Source: Pelagibacterium sp. 26DY04
GTDB taxonomy: Bacteria > Pseudomonadota > Alphaproteobacteria > Rhizobiales > Devosiaceae
Reading direction: 5' to 3'
NCBI RefSeq assembly: GCF_031202305.1
Contig: NZ_CP101731.1
Span: forward strand, 1,302,001-1,366,000
DNA: 64,000 bases
A program made the translations under genes and the position numbers. Position 1 is the stretch's first letter, and every line of letters starts with the position of its first letter. This document shows, in pieces, positions 49,233 to 55,502 of the stretch. The notes below the pieces were generated by a model. It searched no databases. It was not told where the DNA came from and saw only the letters and a list, made by a program, of their open reading frames with translations.

Positions 49233-49669
49233 TTCGGCGCCCTTACAGTAAACTTCTTAACCTGGCGCGCGGCCCCAGGCGCAGACGACATGACGACGTT
49301 ATGCTTGGTTAATGTGCCTTGTGGTATCGCCAGCCATTCGGGCTCACATTGGTTGCGGGGTGCTTCCCGAAGATAGTTCTTACACCCGTACACGGGGCTG
49401 CTCCCGTCGATGGCAAACAGCATCTCGCCTAGCGTCTCAACCGTGAGGTTGGCCGGGGTATTAAGGAGACGCGAGACGCGTGACTTGTCGTAACCCACGC
49501 GGTGCGCGAGTTCGGATTGAGAAATCCCACTGCGAACAAAAGCGTCGACGAGGCAATCGTGGGCATGATGGCGCGACAGCGCCGCCATGTATTTCAGCGT
49601 CGCGAAGTCCACCTTCGCCCCGTCGACAGGTTCATACAAGCCGATATCTGTCTGAGAGGTATAGCTCAA
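49229..49669 (-). CDS. XRE-type helix-turn-helix protein, possible antitoxin
   Basis: A 146-residue protein. The start is a TTG at 49669 with AGGAG upstream. The HTH is SGISQSELAHRVGYDKSRVSRLLNTPANLTVETLGEMLFAI. The C-terminal part is basic and not recognised. It follows the 49632-50147 gene with a 38-bp overlap, as in toxin-antitoxin or immunity pairs, and the pair carries a perfect palindrome at its start. Confidence 0.65.
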   Translation of the reverse strand: MSYTSQTDIGLYEPVDGAKVDFATLKYMAALSRHHAHDCLVDAFVRSGISQSELAHRVGYDKSRVSRLLNTPANLTVETLGEMLFAIDGSSPVYGCKNYLREAPRNQCEPEWLAIPQGTLTKHNVVMSSAPGAARQVKKFTVRAPK

Positions 49670-50147
49670 TGTTATCTCCTGTTATCGGGCTGATGCCGGG
49701 GAACAACGCCCCCCAGGCATCCAGAGTTGCCTCTACAGCTTTGTCAAAATCCAAGCCGTCTCGCCCACGATAGTCTATCGCCACAAAATGATCGCGATCC
49801 GCAAACGCGCCTAGCACTCTCACGTGCGGCTTCGGATCTCGTATTCGGAAGCTCCAGATTCCATCAGACACATCCTTGTTGCGGGCGAGTTGAGTGTGCG
49901 GCGGTTTTTCATCCGGATTCATGGCCACGGTCAACCACGAGTTAGCCATGTAAGCATCAAGGGCGCCGCGAGTGTCCATCGCCTTTTTGACGAGCTCTTT
50001 CGGAGTATCAGATTCAACATTCAGAAAACGCAGAACATGGTGCGTTACAAACATTTCCCGCATGTGAACCGACCCGGGCAGCCGCGGCTTCAGCCGAACG
50101 AGATCACCGCCCGCTATGCACTCTCTGATCAGATCGCGAGTTGACAT
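49632..50147 (-). CDS. Hypothetical protein, possible toxin partner
   Basis: A 171-residue protein (start MSTRDLIRECIAGGD at 50147). The stretch SFRIRDPKPHVRVLGAFADRDHFVAIDYRGRDGLDFDKAVEATLDAW has the look of a small RelE-type or nuclease-like beta sheet, but I cannot assign a family. It overlaps the following HTH gene, and an 18-bp perfect palindrome covers its start codon, suggesting autoregulation. A toxin-antitoxin or lysogenic-conversion pair is plausible, not shown. Confidence 0.55.
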   Translation of the reverse strand: MSTRDLIRECIAGGDLVRLKPRLPGSVHMREMFVTHHVLRFLNVESDTPKELVKKAMDTRGALDAYMANSWLTVAMNPDEKPPHTQLARNKDVSDGIWSFRIRDPKPHVRVLGAFADRDHFVAIDYRGRDGLDFDKAVEATLDAWGALFPGISPITGDNIELYLSDRYRLV

Positions 50148-50157
50148 ATATGTCAAC
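50140..50157. promoter_or_regulatory. Perfect 18-bp palindrome over the start of the toxin-like gene
   Basis: GTTGACATATATGTCAAC is its own reverse complement and contains the ATG at 50147. A dimeric HTH protein, probably the one encoded at 49229, could bind it and repress the pair. Confidence 0.65.
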
Positions 50158-50207
50158 GCCTACAGCATTTCAACTGAACAAATGGTTAGCAATGTCGCAG
50201 GCCCCCT

Positions 50208-50441
50208 TTATAAATCCCGCCCCGTAAACCGCTTTCCCTTGAGCCCGGTCGGCTTCTCGCCCTCAAGCGCCTGGTGCGTCTCTGCGGCCACGTTGAGCCA
50301 GACTTCCAGCTTCATCGGGACCGGCTTTAACCCCACGGCATAGGCTTCCGTCAGGCTTTCATCACAGCCAAGCGCCTCGGCCAGTGTCTCATTGGACCAT
50401 CGTAGGATTTCGAGACATTGGACGTAGCGCTCGGGTGTCAT
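50208..50441 (-). CDS. Small helix-turn-helix-like phage protein
   Basis: A 77-residue protein (MTPERYVQCLEILRWSNETLAEALGCDESLTEAYAVG...) with an XRE-like first half. The ATG at 50441 overlaps the repressor stop (ATGA), so the two are co-transcribed. It may be an accessory immunity protein. Confidence 0.6.
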   Translation of the reverse strand: MTPERYVQCLEILRWSNETLAEALGCDESLTEAYAVGLKPVPMKLEVWLNVAAETHQALEGEKPTGLKGKRFTGRDL

Positions 50442-51292
50442 CGCCGCCCCACATGCGCGCACACCCGACCATGGATGCGCAGCAAATCCACCTCGACCTC
50501 ATGATCTCTGTAGGCGGGGTTATCGCTGATAATCGTTACCCGCGTTGGCACCGATAGCGGTACGCGCTGCAATCGCTTGATCTGGGGTGCGCCTTCACCG
50601 TCGCTGATTAGGTAGACGCTGTCATTCATGAACCGGTCTTGGCTCAGATCCACAATGACGCGATCGCCGGGCAGGTAGTTGGGCACCATCGATTCCCCGA
50701 CGACCTTGACCACGAGCGACTGGCTCACATCGTTGACCGCCTCGTGCAGCCAGGTCATGGGCAGGGGCCATTCGTCCACCACCTCGTGGGCCGATATTCC
50801 GCCGCCGTCGAGGGGGAGCACGATCACATTGCCGATCTTGCCTTCGCCTGCGCCAGCGGAGATGTCGAGCTCGGGCAGAGCACCGGGAAATTTCGGTTCC
50901 CAATGGTCGCGGGTATAACCCTGCGCGTAATCCTCTGAGGTTTCTGGCTCTTCGTCCTCGTTGCGGACATAGGAGAGTTCCCGGACCTCAGCAAATTCCG
51001 GCCCGGCCAGCTCCCAGACCTCGGCCTCCGTTATCGCTGGGGTGCCTTTCCCAACAAGCGCACGGTCTAGTTTCGCCACCAGATCACGTTTTAGGTGGCC
51101 GCCCGAATAGGCGTTGGCGTCTTCATACCGCTGGTAGCTCGACGCATTGCGGTACCCCATAGCCTTCGCCATAGCGGCCATGCTCAGGCCCGCGCGCTCG
51201 CGCAGCGACCTCACGTATCGGGTGATTGATTCCGGCGTCGTGTCCATGGCGCGCATCAACGCATCTCGCGTATACGTTTTCCACGTTGACAT
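50438..51292 (-). CDS. Phage repressor, XRE helix-turn-helix plus S24 peptidase domain (CI-like)
   Basis: A 284-residue protein. The N-terminal HTH is about residues 22-60 (RERAGLSMAAMAKAMGYRNASSYQRYED). The C-terminal S24 domain has the catalytic Ser in VVGESMVPNYLPGDRVIVDLS and a Lys in LISDGEGAPQIKRLQRV. Autocleavage after DNA damage would release the lytic promoters. The start is uncertain: the ATG at 51292 has no ribosome site and may be leaderless; an ATG at 51247 is the alternative. Operator-like arms lie around it at 51271-51313. Confidence 0.88.
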   Translation of the reverse strand: MSTWKTYTRDALMRAMDTTPESITRYVRSLRERAGLSMAAMAKAMGYRNASSYQRYEDANAYSGGHLKRDLVAKLDRALVGKGTPAITEAEVWELAGPEFAEVRELSYVRNEDEEPETSEDYAQGYTRDHWEPKFPGALPELDISAGAGEGKIGNVIVLPLDGGGISAHEVVDEWPLPMTWLHEAVNDVSQSLVVKVVGESMVPNYLPGDRVIVDLSQDRFMNDSVYLISDGEGAPQIKRLQRVPLSVPTRVTIISDNPAYRDHEVEVDLLRIHGRVCAHVGRR

Positions 51293-51313
51293 GATGTACG
51301 CAGAAAACGTATA
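51271..51313. promoter_or_regulatory. Phage operator pair at the repressor/Cro divergent promoter
   Basis: TATACGTTTTC (51271-51281) and GAAAACGTATA (51303-51313) are exact inverted 11-bp arms. They match the AAAACGTATA elements at 48402-48457. The left arm overlaps the first codons of the repressor gene, so binding would also repress repressor synthesis. Confidence 0.7.
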
Positions 51314-51348
51314 AGAGGGAAACGCCGATCATCGGAGCCTGCAAACTC

Positions 51349-51591
51349 ATGAAAATCTCTGCCGCCGAATATGTGATTGACCTCTTTGGAGGGTTGACCG
51401 CTACGGCCAACATCCTCGGGAAGCCCGTCACCACTGTTCAGGGATGGAAGGATAGGGGGCGTATCCCCACCGACCACTGGCCAGAGATCATCAAGGCTGC
51501 AGATAAGCGCGGGAAGACCCTGGGTGTCGAGGATTTCATCAAAACTCATCGCAAGCGGACCGCCCCCAAGAAAGAAGGGGAGGCGGCATGA
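51349..51591 (+). CDS. Cro-like helix-turn-helix protein
   Basis: An 80-residue protein: AAEYVIDLFGGLTATANILGKPVTTVQGWKDRGRIPTDHW is the Cro/YdaS-like HTH of phages. It is the first gene of the rightward operon, divergent from the repressor. It overlaps the next gene by 4 bp. Confidence 0.8.
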   Translation: MKISAAEYVIDLFGGLTATANILGKPVTTVQGWKDRGRIPTDHWPEIIKAADKRGKTLGVEDFIKTHRKRTAPKKEGEAA

Positions 51592-51860
51592 GCACCTCCG
51601 TTGCCGACGAGATCATCCAATCCGGTTACCGCCGCTGGCTCAATCTTGAGGAAGCGAAAAAGGCCGTCTCTGACGACCTGAAAGAGCTTATGGCCGAGTT
51701 GAAGGGGCAGGGGCTCGACCCCAAGGTTGCCCGTGCCGCGTTCCGCCGTCAGCGCGACAGCGAGGACGCGCGGAAGGTTGCCGCCGACGAGGAATTCGAG
51801 GCGCTGGTTGACCTCTATCTGGCCAGCCTCGCGCGTGACGCGCGTAAGGAGGCCGCGTGA
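51588..51860 (+). CDS. GapR-like (DUF2312) DNA-binding protein
   Basis: A 90-residue protein with the GapR pattern: RWLNLEEAKKAVSDDLKELMAELKGQGLDPKVARAAFRRQR then EFEALVDLYLASL. GapR is an alphaproteobacterial protein that wraps overtwisted DNA ahead of replication forks and transcription. A copy in a phage early operon, next to Cro, suggests a role in phage DNA topology or replication (inference). It is translationally coupled to the Cro-like gene. Confidence 0.8.
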   Translation: MSTSVADEIIQSGYRRWLNLEEAKKAVSDDLKELMAELKGQGLDPKVARAAFRRQRDSEDARKVAADEEFEALVDLYLASLARDARKEAA

Positions 51861-51865
51861 TGGGC

Positions 51866-52162
51866 TCAATTCGCCGCCTTCTTGGCCTGTTCTTGTTCGG
51901 CAAGAATGCGCTCAATCCCTTGCTGAAGGTCGTAGAGGCTTGCCATCGGGACGCGCAGGCGAGTTGCGACTCGTGCCTCGGGTGGTCCGCTCCCGTCAAC
52001 GATGAAGCTTCCAAAGCTTATGTGGGCCACGCCAGCAATTACGCGCAGCTCGGTAATCAGATCAACCCATACCGGATGGACGGGTGTGGGCTCGGTAACC
52101 TCAAGGTGCAAGCCGCCAAACAGGATCGTCTTCTGGCTTTCGTCAACAGGCGTATCGGTCAT
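51866..52162 (-). CDS. Hypothetical phage protein encoded against the rightward operon
   Basis: A 98-residue protein. The ATG at 52162 has GGGGGAAAG upstream. The sequence (MTDTPVDESQKTILFGGLHLEVTEP...), with a regular strand/helix pattern, looks more like a real protein than the overlapping plus-strand frame, which is low-complexity. It lies antisense between rightward genes. Not recognised. Confidence 0.6.
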   Translation of the reverse strand: MTDTPVDESQKTILFGGLHLEVTEPTPVHPVWVDLITELRVIAGVAHISFGSFIVDGSGPPEARVATRLRVPMASLYDLQQGIERILAEQEQAKKAAN

Positions 52163-52218
52163 CAACTTTCCCCCAATCAAATCGTGAATGTGGCCCAAGG
52201 TGCCCGAGGAGTCGAGCC

Positions 52219-52314
52219 ATGATCCGCCGCCTTCTCTCTGCATCCCACCCTTCTGACTGGCTCGTCCTGGCGCTGTTTGTCGCTGTCGTGCTGGCGCTCG
52301 GTGAGGGCTGGTAG
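52219..52314 (+). CDS. 31-residue single-pass membrane peptide
   Basis: An ATG at 52219 opens a 31-codon ORF (MIRRLLSASHPSDWLVLALFV...) that is basic at the start with one hydrophobic helix. Its stop is directly adjacent to the next ATG. Small and unrecognised. Confidence 0.45.
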   Translation: MIRRLLSASHPSDWLVLALFVAVVLALGEGW

Positions 52315-52410
52315 ATGGACCGCCTCTCCCAATTCTACATCGCATGCATGGCCGGCGCTCTGCTGGTGATGCTGATCATCGTCGTCATGCAGAGCTTGGG
52401 GGCGCTGTGA
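52315..52410 (+). CDS. 31-residue single-pass membrane peptide, second
   Basis: Begins at the base after the previous stop (MDRLSQFYIACMAGALLVMLI...) and overlaps the next start (TGATG). One hydrophobic helix. The chain of coupled junctions supports translation, although it is very short. Confidence 0.45.
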   Translation: MDRLSQFYIACMAGALLVMLIIVVMQSLGAL

Positions 52411-52718
52411 TGGCTCATTGGGCGAAACCCGGCGTGAAGTGCGTTTGCATTAACGGTAGTTGGCCGCCGAACTCTTGGTATGGCTGGGAGTTCCTTCCCC
52501 GCGAAGGCGAGACTTACACAATCCGCGAGACGCTCGAAATCGATGGGCAGGCCGGATTGCGTCTGGTGGAGATCGAGAACCCCCGCGCTGATTATGCTTG
52601 GGGTTTCATCGAGCCAGCGTTCGCCGCCGTTCGGTTCCGCCCGCTTACTGCCCAATCCGATGACCTCGCCAAGTTCACCCATCTCCTGACCCCTCAGAAG
52701 ATCGAGGAGCGCGTCTGA
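52410..52718 (+). CDS. Hypothetical phage protein
   Basis: A 102-residue protein (MAHWAKPGVKCVCINGSWPPNSWYGWEFLPREGETYTIRE...) with a beta-rich, Trp-containing start, in the style of small phage proteins that follow Cro-type genes. Its start overlaps the upstream stop. Function unknown. Confidence 0.7.
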   Translation: MAHWAKPGVKCVCINGSWPPNSWYGWEFLPREGETYTIRETLEIDGQAGLRLVEIENPRADYAWGFIEPAFAAVRFRPLTAQSDDLAKFTHLLTPQKIEERV

Positions 52719-52993
52719 TGCTCCCGATCAATGCCCTTACGGAACGGAAGAACGACACAAGCGGGGCGGCATGTGTGCGGCTTCGTCCTTCCGTTGCGCA
52801 AAGGCATCTGAATAACCTTTCCGGCCAAGCTCTCCTCCTCCATGGCCGGGATAGCGCGGGGGTTTGTCCTCCCTCCCTCCGCGTCACTCCCAGGCGTGCT
52901 GCGCTTCGTGCGCGCCGCCTGGGCTTTCTCTTCGTATTCCGAAATGCGTTTGATCAATTCGCTGTCCAGGCAATCCCCGATCCTGCGCATCAT
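52694..52993 (-). CDS. Possible hypothetical phage protein, antisense
   Basis: A 99-residue basic protein with a helical start (MMRRIGDCLDSELIKRISEYEEKAQAA...). The ATG at 52993 has AAAGGTG upstream. The plus-strand frame over the same bases is longer but looks non-coding. Otherwise the 290 bp between 52718 and about 53008 holds no gene. Moderate support only. Confidence 0.45.
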   Translation of the reverse strand: MMRRIGDCLDSELIKRISEYEEKAQAARTKRSTPGSDAEGGRTNPRAIPAMEEESLAGKVIQMPLRNGRTKPHTCRPACVVLPFRKGIDREHQTRSSIF

Positions 52994-53091
52994 CACCAAC
53001 ACCTTTCATGTTCCGCTTCAACCGATGGCTTCAACGCTATCGGCGGAAAGGAACAATCACGTTGTCTAATTCCGACAAAGAGGTTGCCGAA

Positions 53092-53454
53092 ATGAGTGCA
53101 GCGGCTGCCACCAATCAGATCAATCGAATGATCGAACTAGAGACGCGGGGCAGGGGCGACCTCGACCGCGCAATGGGCGTAGTCGCCCGCAAAACAGGGC
53201 TGACGTTCTGGCAGGTTTCGCACCTGCGCAAAGGGAACGCGAAGACATGTGACGTGTCCGTCTTCGCTCGGATCAAGCTGGCGTACCTCGCAATGTGCGC
53301 CGAGATGATCGACCGCCTTCAACACGAAATCCAGATCGAAGGGCAGGTCTCAGATGACGATTTTTCAGATCTTGAGCGTGACGCTGCGGTTCTGGCTGCG
53401 AAGGTGGCGGCCAAGAAAGCGGCGCTCCGGCTCGAAAAGCAAAAGGGAGCGTGA
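53092..53454 (+). CDS. Hypothetical phage protein
   Basis: A 120-residue protein. The chosen start (MSAAAATNQINRMIELETRG) has AGAGG upstream; a TTG at 53062 behind AAAGGA is an alternative. The middle (VARKTGLTFWQVSHLRKGNAKTCDVSVFARI) is HTH-like. The long helix at the C-terminus is alanine- and lysine-rich. Not recognised. Confidence 0.6.
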   Translation: MSAAAATNQINRMIELETRGRGDLDRAMGVVARKTGLTFWQVSHLRKGNAKTCDVSVFARIKLAYLAMCAEMIDRLQHEIQIEGQVSDDDFSDLERDAAVLAAKVAAKKAALRLEKQKGA

Positions 53455-53460
53455 CGACAA

Positions 53461-53640
53461 ATGAACTGGCTGAACCCCTTCAAGCGCAAGCCCAAGTCGA
53501 TCATCCAAACCCGCGCCTCTCACAAGGCGCTCCGGGAGGCTGATAAGACCTACGCTGCCACTCACACCATCCTCGCTCAAGAGCTTGGCAAGCCCATCCC
53601 CCGCCATCTGCGCGGATATCAGGGGAGGGCAGGTAAGTGA
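53461..53640 (+). CDS. Small basic phage protein
   Basis: A 59-residue protein starting at the ATG at 53461 (MNWLNPFKRKPKSIIQTRASH...), rich in Lys and Arg. The stop overlaps the GTG start of the RusA gene. Not recognised. Confidence 0.5.
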   Translation: MNWLNPFKRKPKSIIQTRASHKALREADKTYAATHTILAQELGKPIPRHLRGYQGRAGK

Positions 53641-54017
53641 CTATGCATTCCGGCATCGTCGCCGCTGTCACGCTTCCGTGGCCGTCAAGCGATCTCTCCC
53701 CCAACTCCCGCCTCCATTGGGCACGTAAATCCCGTGTAGCCAAGAAGGCCCGTAACGATGCCCGCTTGCTCTGTCTGGCAGAAGGCATCCGTGGCCTTGG
53801 CTGGGACCGCGCCCGGGTGTCGGTCACGTTCCACGCACCGGACAACCGCCGCAGGGATAGCGACAACCTTCTTTCCTCTCTCAAGAGCGCACTGGATGGG
53901 ATCGCAGACGCCACCGGTATCGACGACTCCCGTTGGTCTCTCCAGATCGAGCGCGGGGAGATTGTTCCTGGTGGATCCGTTGTCGTCCGCCTTTCGCCTA
54001 TCGGGGGTGCGGAATGA
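53637..54017 (+). CDS. rusA: RusA-type Holliday junction resolvase
   Basis: A 126-residue protein. LSPNSRLHWARKSRVAKKARNDARLL near the start and RRRDSDNLLSSLKSALDGIADATGIDDSRW hold the conserved basic and Asp residues of RusA (catalytic Asp in the DxDN stretch). GTG start with GGGAGG eight bases ahead. It cuts recombination junctions in phage DNA. Confidence 0.87.
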   Translation: MTMHSGIVAAVTLPWPSSDLSPNSRLHWARKSRVAKKARNDARLLCLAEGIRGLGWDRARVSVTFHAPDNRRRDSDNLLSSLKSALDGIADATGIDDSRWSLQIERGEIVPGGSVVVRLSPIGGAE

Positions 54018-54499
54018 CTGAGATCATGACCCCGCGCCAGTGCTTTTCCCAGATCATTGACGAGATCGCTACCAAGCGCGGCTTGCATCGGCGCGACATC
54101 TTAAGCCGTCATCGTGAAAAGCCGATAGCACACGCCCGCCAAGAGGCAATGACATCGGTGAGAGACCGTCTTGGTTGGTCCTATGCGCGAATTGCCCGCG
54201 CAATCGGCCTTGATGAATCCAGCGTTCGGCAAGGCGTGAAGACATTCCGCGAGCGCCAAGCTGGCGATGCTCGCGTTGCGGCCGGCCTTCCGAGAGAATG
54301 GAATTACGGACAAGAACGAAAAGAAAACAAATCGATTGTGCAAAGGTCGGCGGAAAGTGTGAAACGCGCTGAGAAATGGGATAGATTCGAGCCATCAAAG
54401 ATCGTGGTGGCGGGGCGAAAATCTCTTGGCGGAGTGCCCCGCCGCCACCAGCCCGAACCGGTGTTAGCGCACCGGACCAGTTTCAATGCCGAACGATAG
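54014..54499 (+). CDS. DnaA domain IV-like helix-turn-helix protein
   Basis: A 161-residue protein. FSQIIDEIATKRGLHRRDILSRHREKPIAHARQEAMTSVRDRLGWSYARIARAIGLDESSVRQGVKTF closely follows the origin-binding helix-turn-helix of DnaA. There is no ATPase part. In phages such proteins sit just before replication genes and may bind the phage origin or act as regulators. It overlaps the RusA stop. Confidence 0.75.
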   Translation: MTEIMTPRQCFSQIIDEIATKRGLHRRDILSRHREKPIAHARQEAMTSVRDRLGWSYARIARAIGLDESSVRQGVKTFRERQAGDARVAAGLPREWNYGQERKENKSIVQRSAESVKRAEKWDRFEPSKIVVAGRKSLGGVPRRHQPEPVLAHRTSFNAER

Positions 54500-54510
54500 G
54501 ACGAACGGCA

Positions 54511-54738
54511 ATGACAGTGCATTCCAATAGCATCGCAGACCACTTGTCTAGCCTTGAGCTGCCCGATGTTACCAACTTAGTTGGCAGCACCCAGGCCAAG
54601 GCTGAGGAAGACGCATACGAGCGCGCCAGAGAGGCGTACGCTGTCGCGACAAGCCATCCGTCCATCGAGAACTTCCGCGCCGCTGTGCGCGAGTATGACG
54701 ACCTCCTGGTCATCGTTAAAGGCGAGGTTCGGCTATGA
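54511..54738 (+). CDS. Small hypothetical phage protein
   Basis: A 75-residue acidic, helical protein (MTVHSNSIADHLSSLELPD...) that overlaps the replication gene start by 4 bp. Not recognised. Confidence 0.55.
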   Translation: MTVHSNSIADHLSSLELPDVTNLVGSTQAKAEEDAYERAREAYAVATSHPSIENFRAAVREYDDLLVIVKGEVRL

Positions 54739-55502
54739 AGGGTGGCGTGTTCGCTGTCGCGCGCAATCTGTTCGACCACGAGATCTTCGCGGACGAGCCA
54801 TTCACCGAGCGAGAAGCATGGATATGGATCGTCAAAGAAGCTGCATGGAAGGCGACCCGAGTTCGTGTCGGAAAGCATCTTGTCGATCTTGAAAGAGGGC
54901 AGTGCGCATTCACCACGCGCTTCATGGCCACCAAATTCCGCTGGTCCGAAGCCAAGGTTAGACGCTTCCTAAACAAGCTCAAAACCGACGCAATGCTGAC
55001 CGTAGACACGACGCAGCAGGTGACGCGGTTAACTGTCTGTAATTACAACGATTATCAGAAAGTTTCGCTGCCACGTGACGCAGAAACCGACGCAAAAACC
55101 GGCGAAGCACCGACGCAGAAGCGACGCAAAGAAGAAAACAGGGAAAACATAGAAAACAATAATACCCCTTCGGGGGCGCAAGCGCCGCACATCGATTTTT
55201 CAAACCCGACTGATGCGCAGGTCTACGCTTTCGGCAAGTTCGTGCTGGGTAGGTCTGCCGGCGGGGTAATCACCAATCTGCTCAAGAAATGCGAGGGTGA
55301 TCTGGCCTACGCCGCCCATTGGTTGAGCGAAGCACAGCACAAGGAAACTCCGATGGAGTGGGTGCAGGGCGTGATCCGGTCGGCCGAGATGCTTCCGTAC
55401 CGTGGGGTGATTGGCGCTCCAAAGCCTCCAGTGGATTTCAAAACCCGCGAGGAGCGTGAACATGAGGCCCGCGTCAAGGAATACATGCGGGGTGTGCTGT
55501 GA
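54735..55502 (+). CDS. Phage replication protein, DnaD/O-like
   Basis: A 255-residue protein. The N-terminal winged-helix part (FTEREAWIWIVKEAAWKATRVRVGKHLVDLERGQCAFTTRFMATKFRWSEAKVRRFLNKLK) is typical of phage replication initiators. A low-complexity linker (about 125-150) leads to a helical C-terminal part. It precedes the primase-helicase with a 4-bp overlap and probably loads it at the origin. Confidence 0.78.
   Translation: MKGGVFAVARNLFDHEIFADEPFTEREAWIWIVKEAAWKATRVRVGKHLVDLERGQCAFTTRFMATKFRWSEAKVRRFLNKLKTDAMLTVDTTQQVTRLTVCNYNDYQKVSLPRDAETDAKTGEAPTQKRRKEENRENIENNNTPSGAQAPHIDFSNPTDAQVYAFGKFVLGRSAGGVITNLLKKCEGDLAYAAHWLSEAQHKETPMEWVQGVIRSAEMLPYRGVIGAPKPPVDFKTREEREHEARVKEYMRGVL

Noticed and set aside
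51857..52222. Plus-strand 121-codon ORF after the GapR-like gene
   Set aside because: The opposing 98-codon ORF has a better ribosome site and more protein-like sequence. A short translated plus-strand product cannot be fully excluded.
52718..53095. Plus-strand 125-codon ORF
   Set aside because: Arg/Ser/Leu-rich with no domain pattern; it overlaps the start of the following gene in another frame. The minus ORF is somewhat more convincing.
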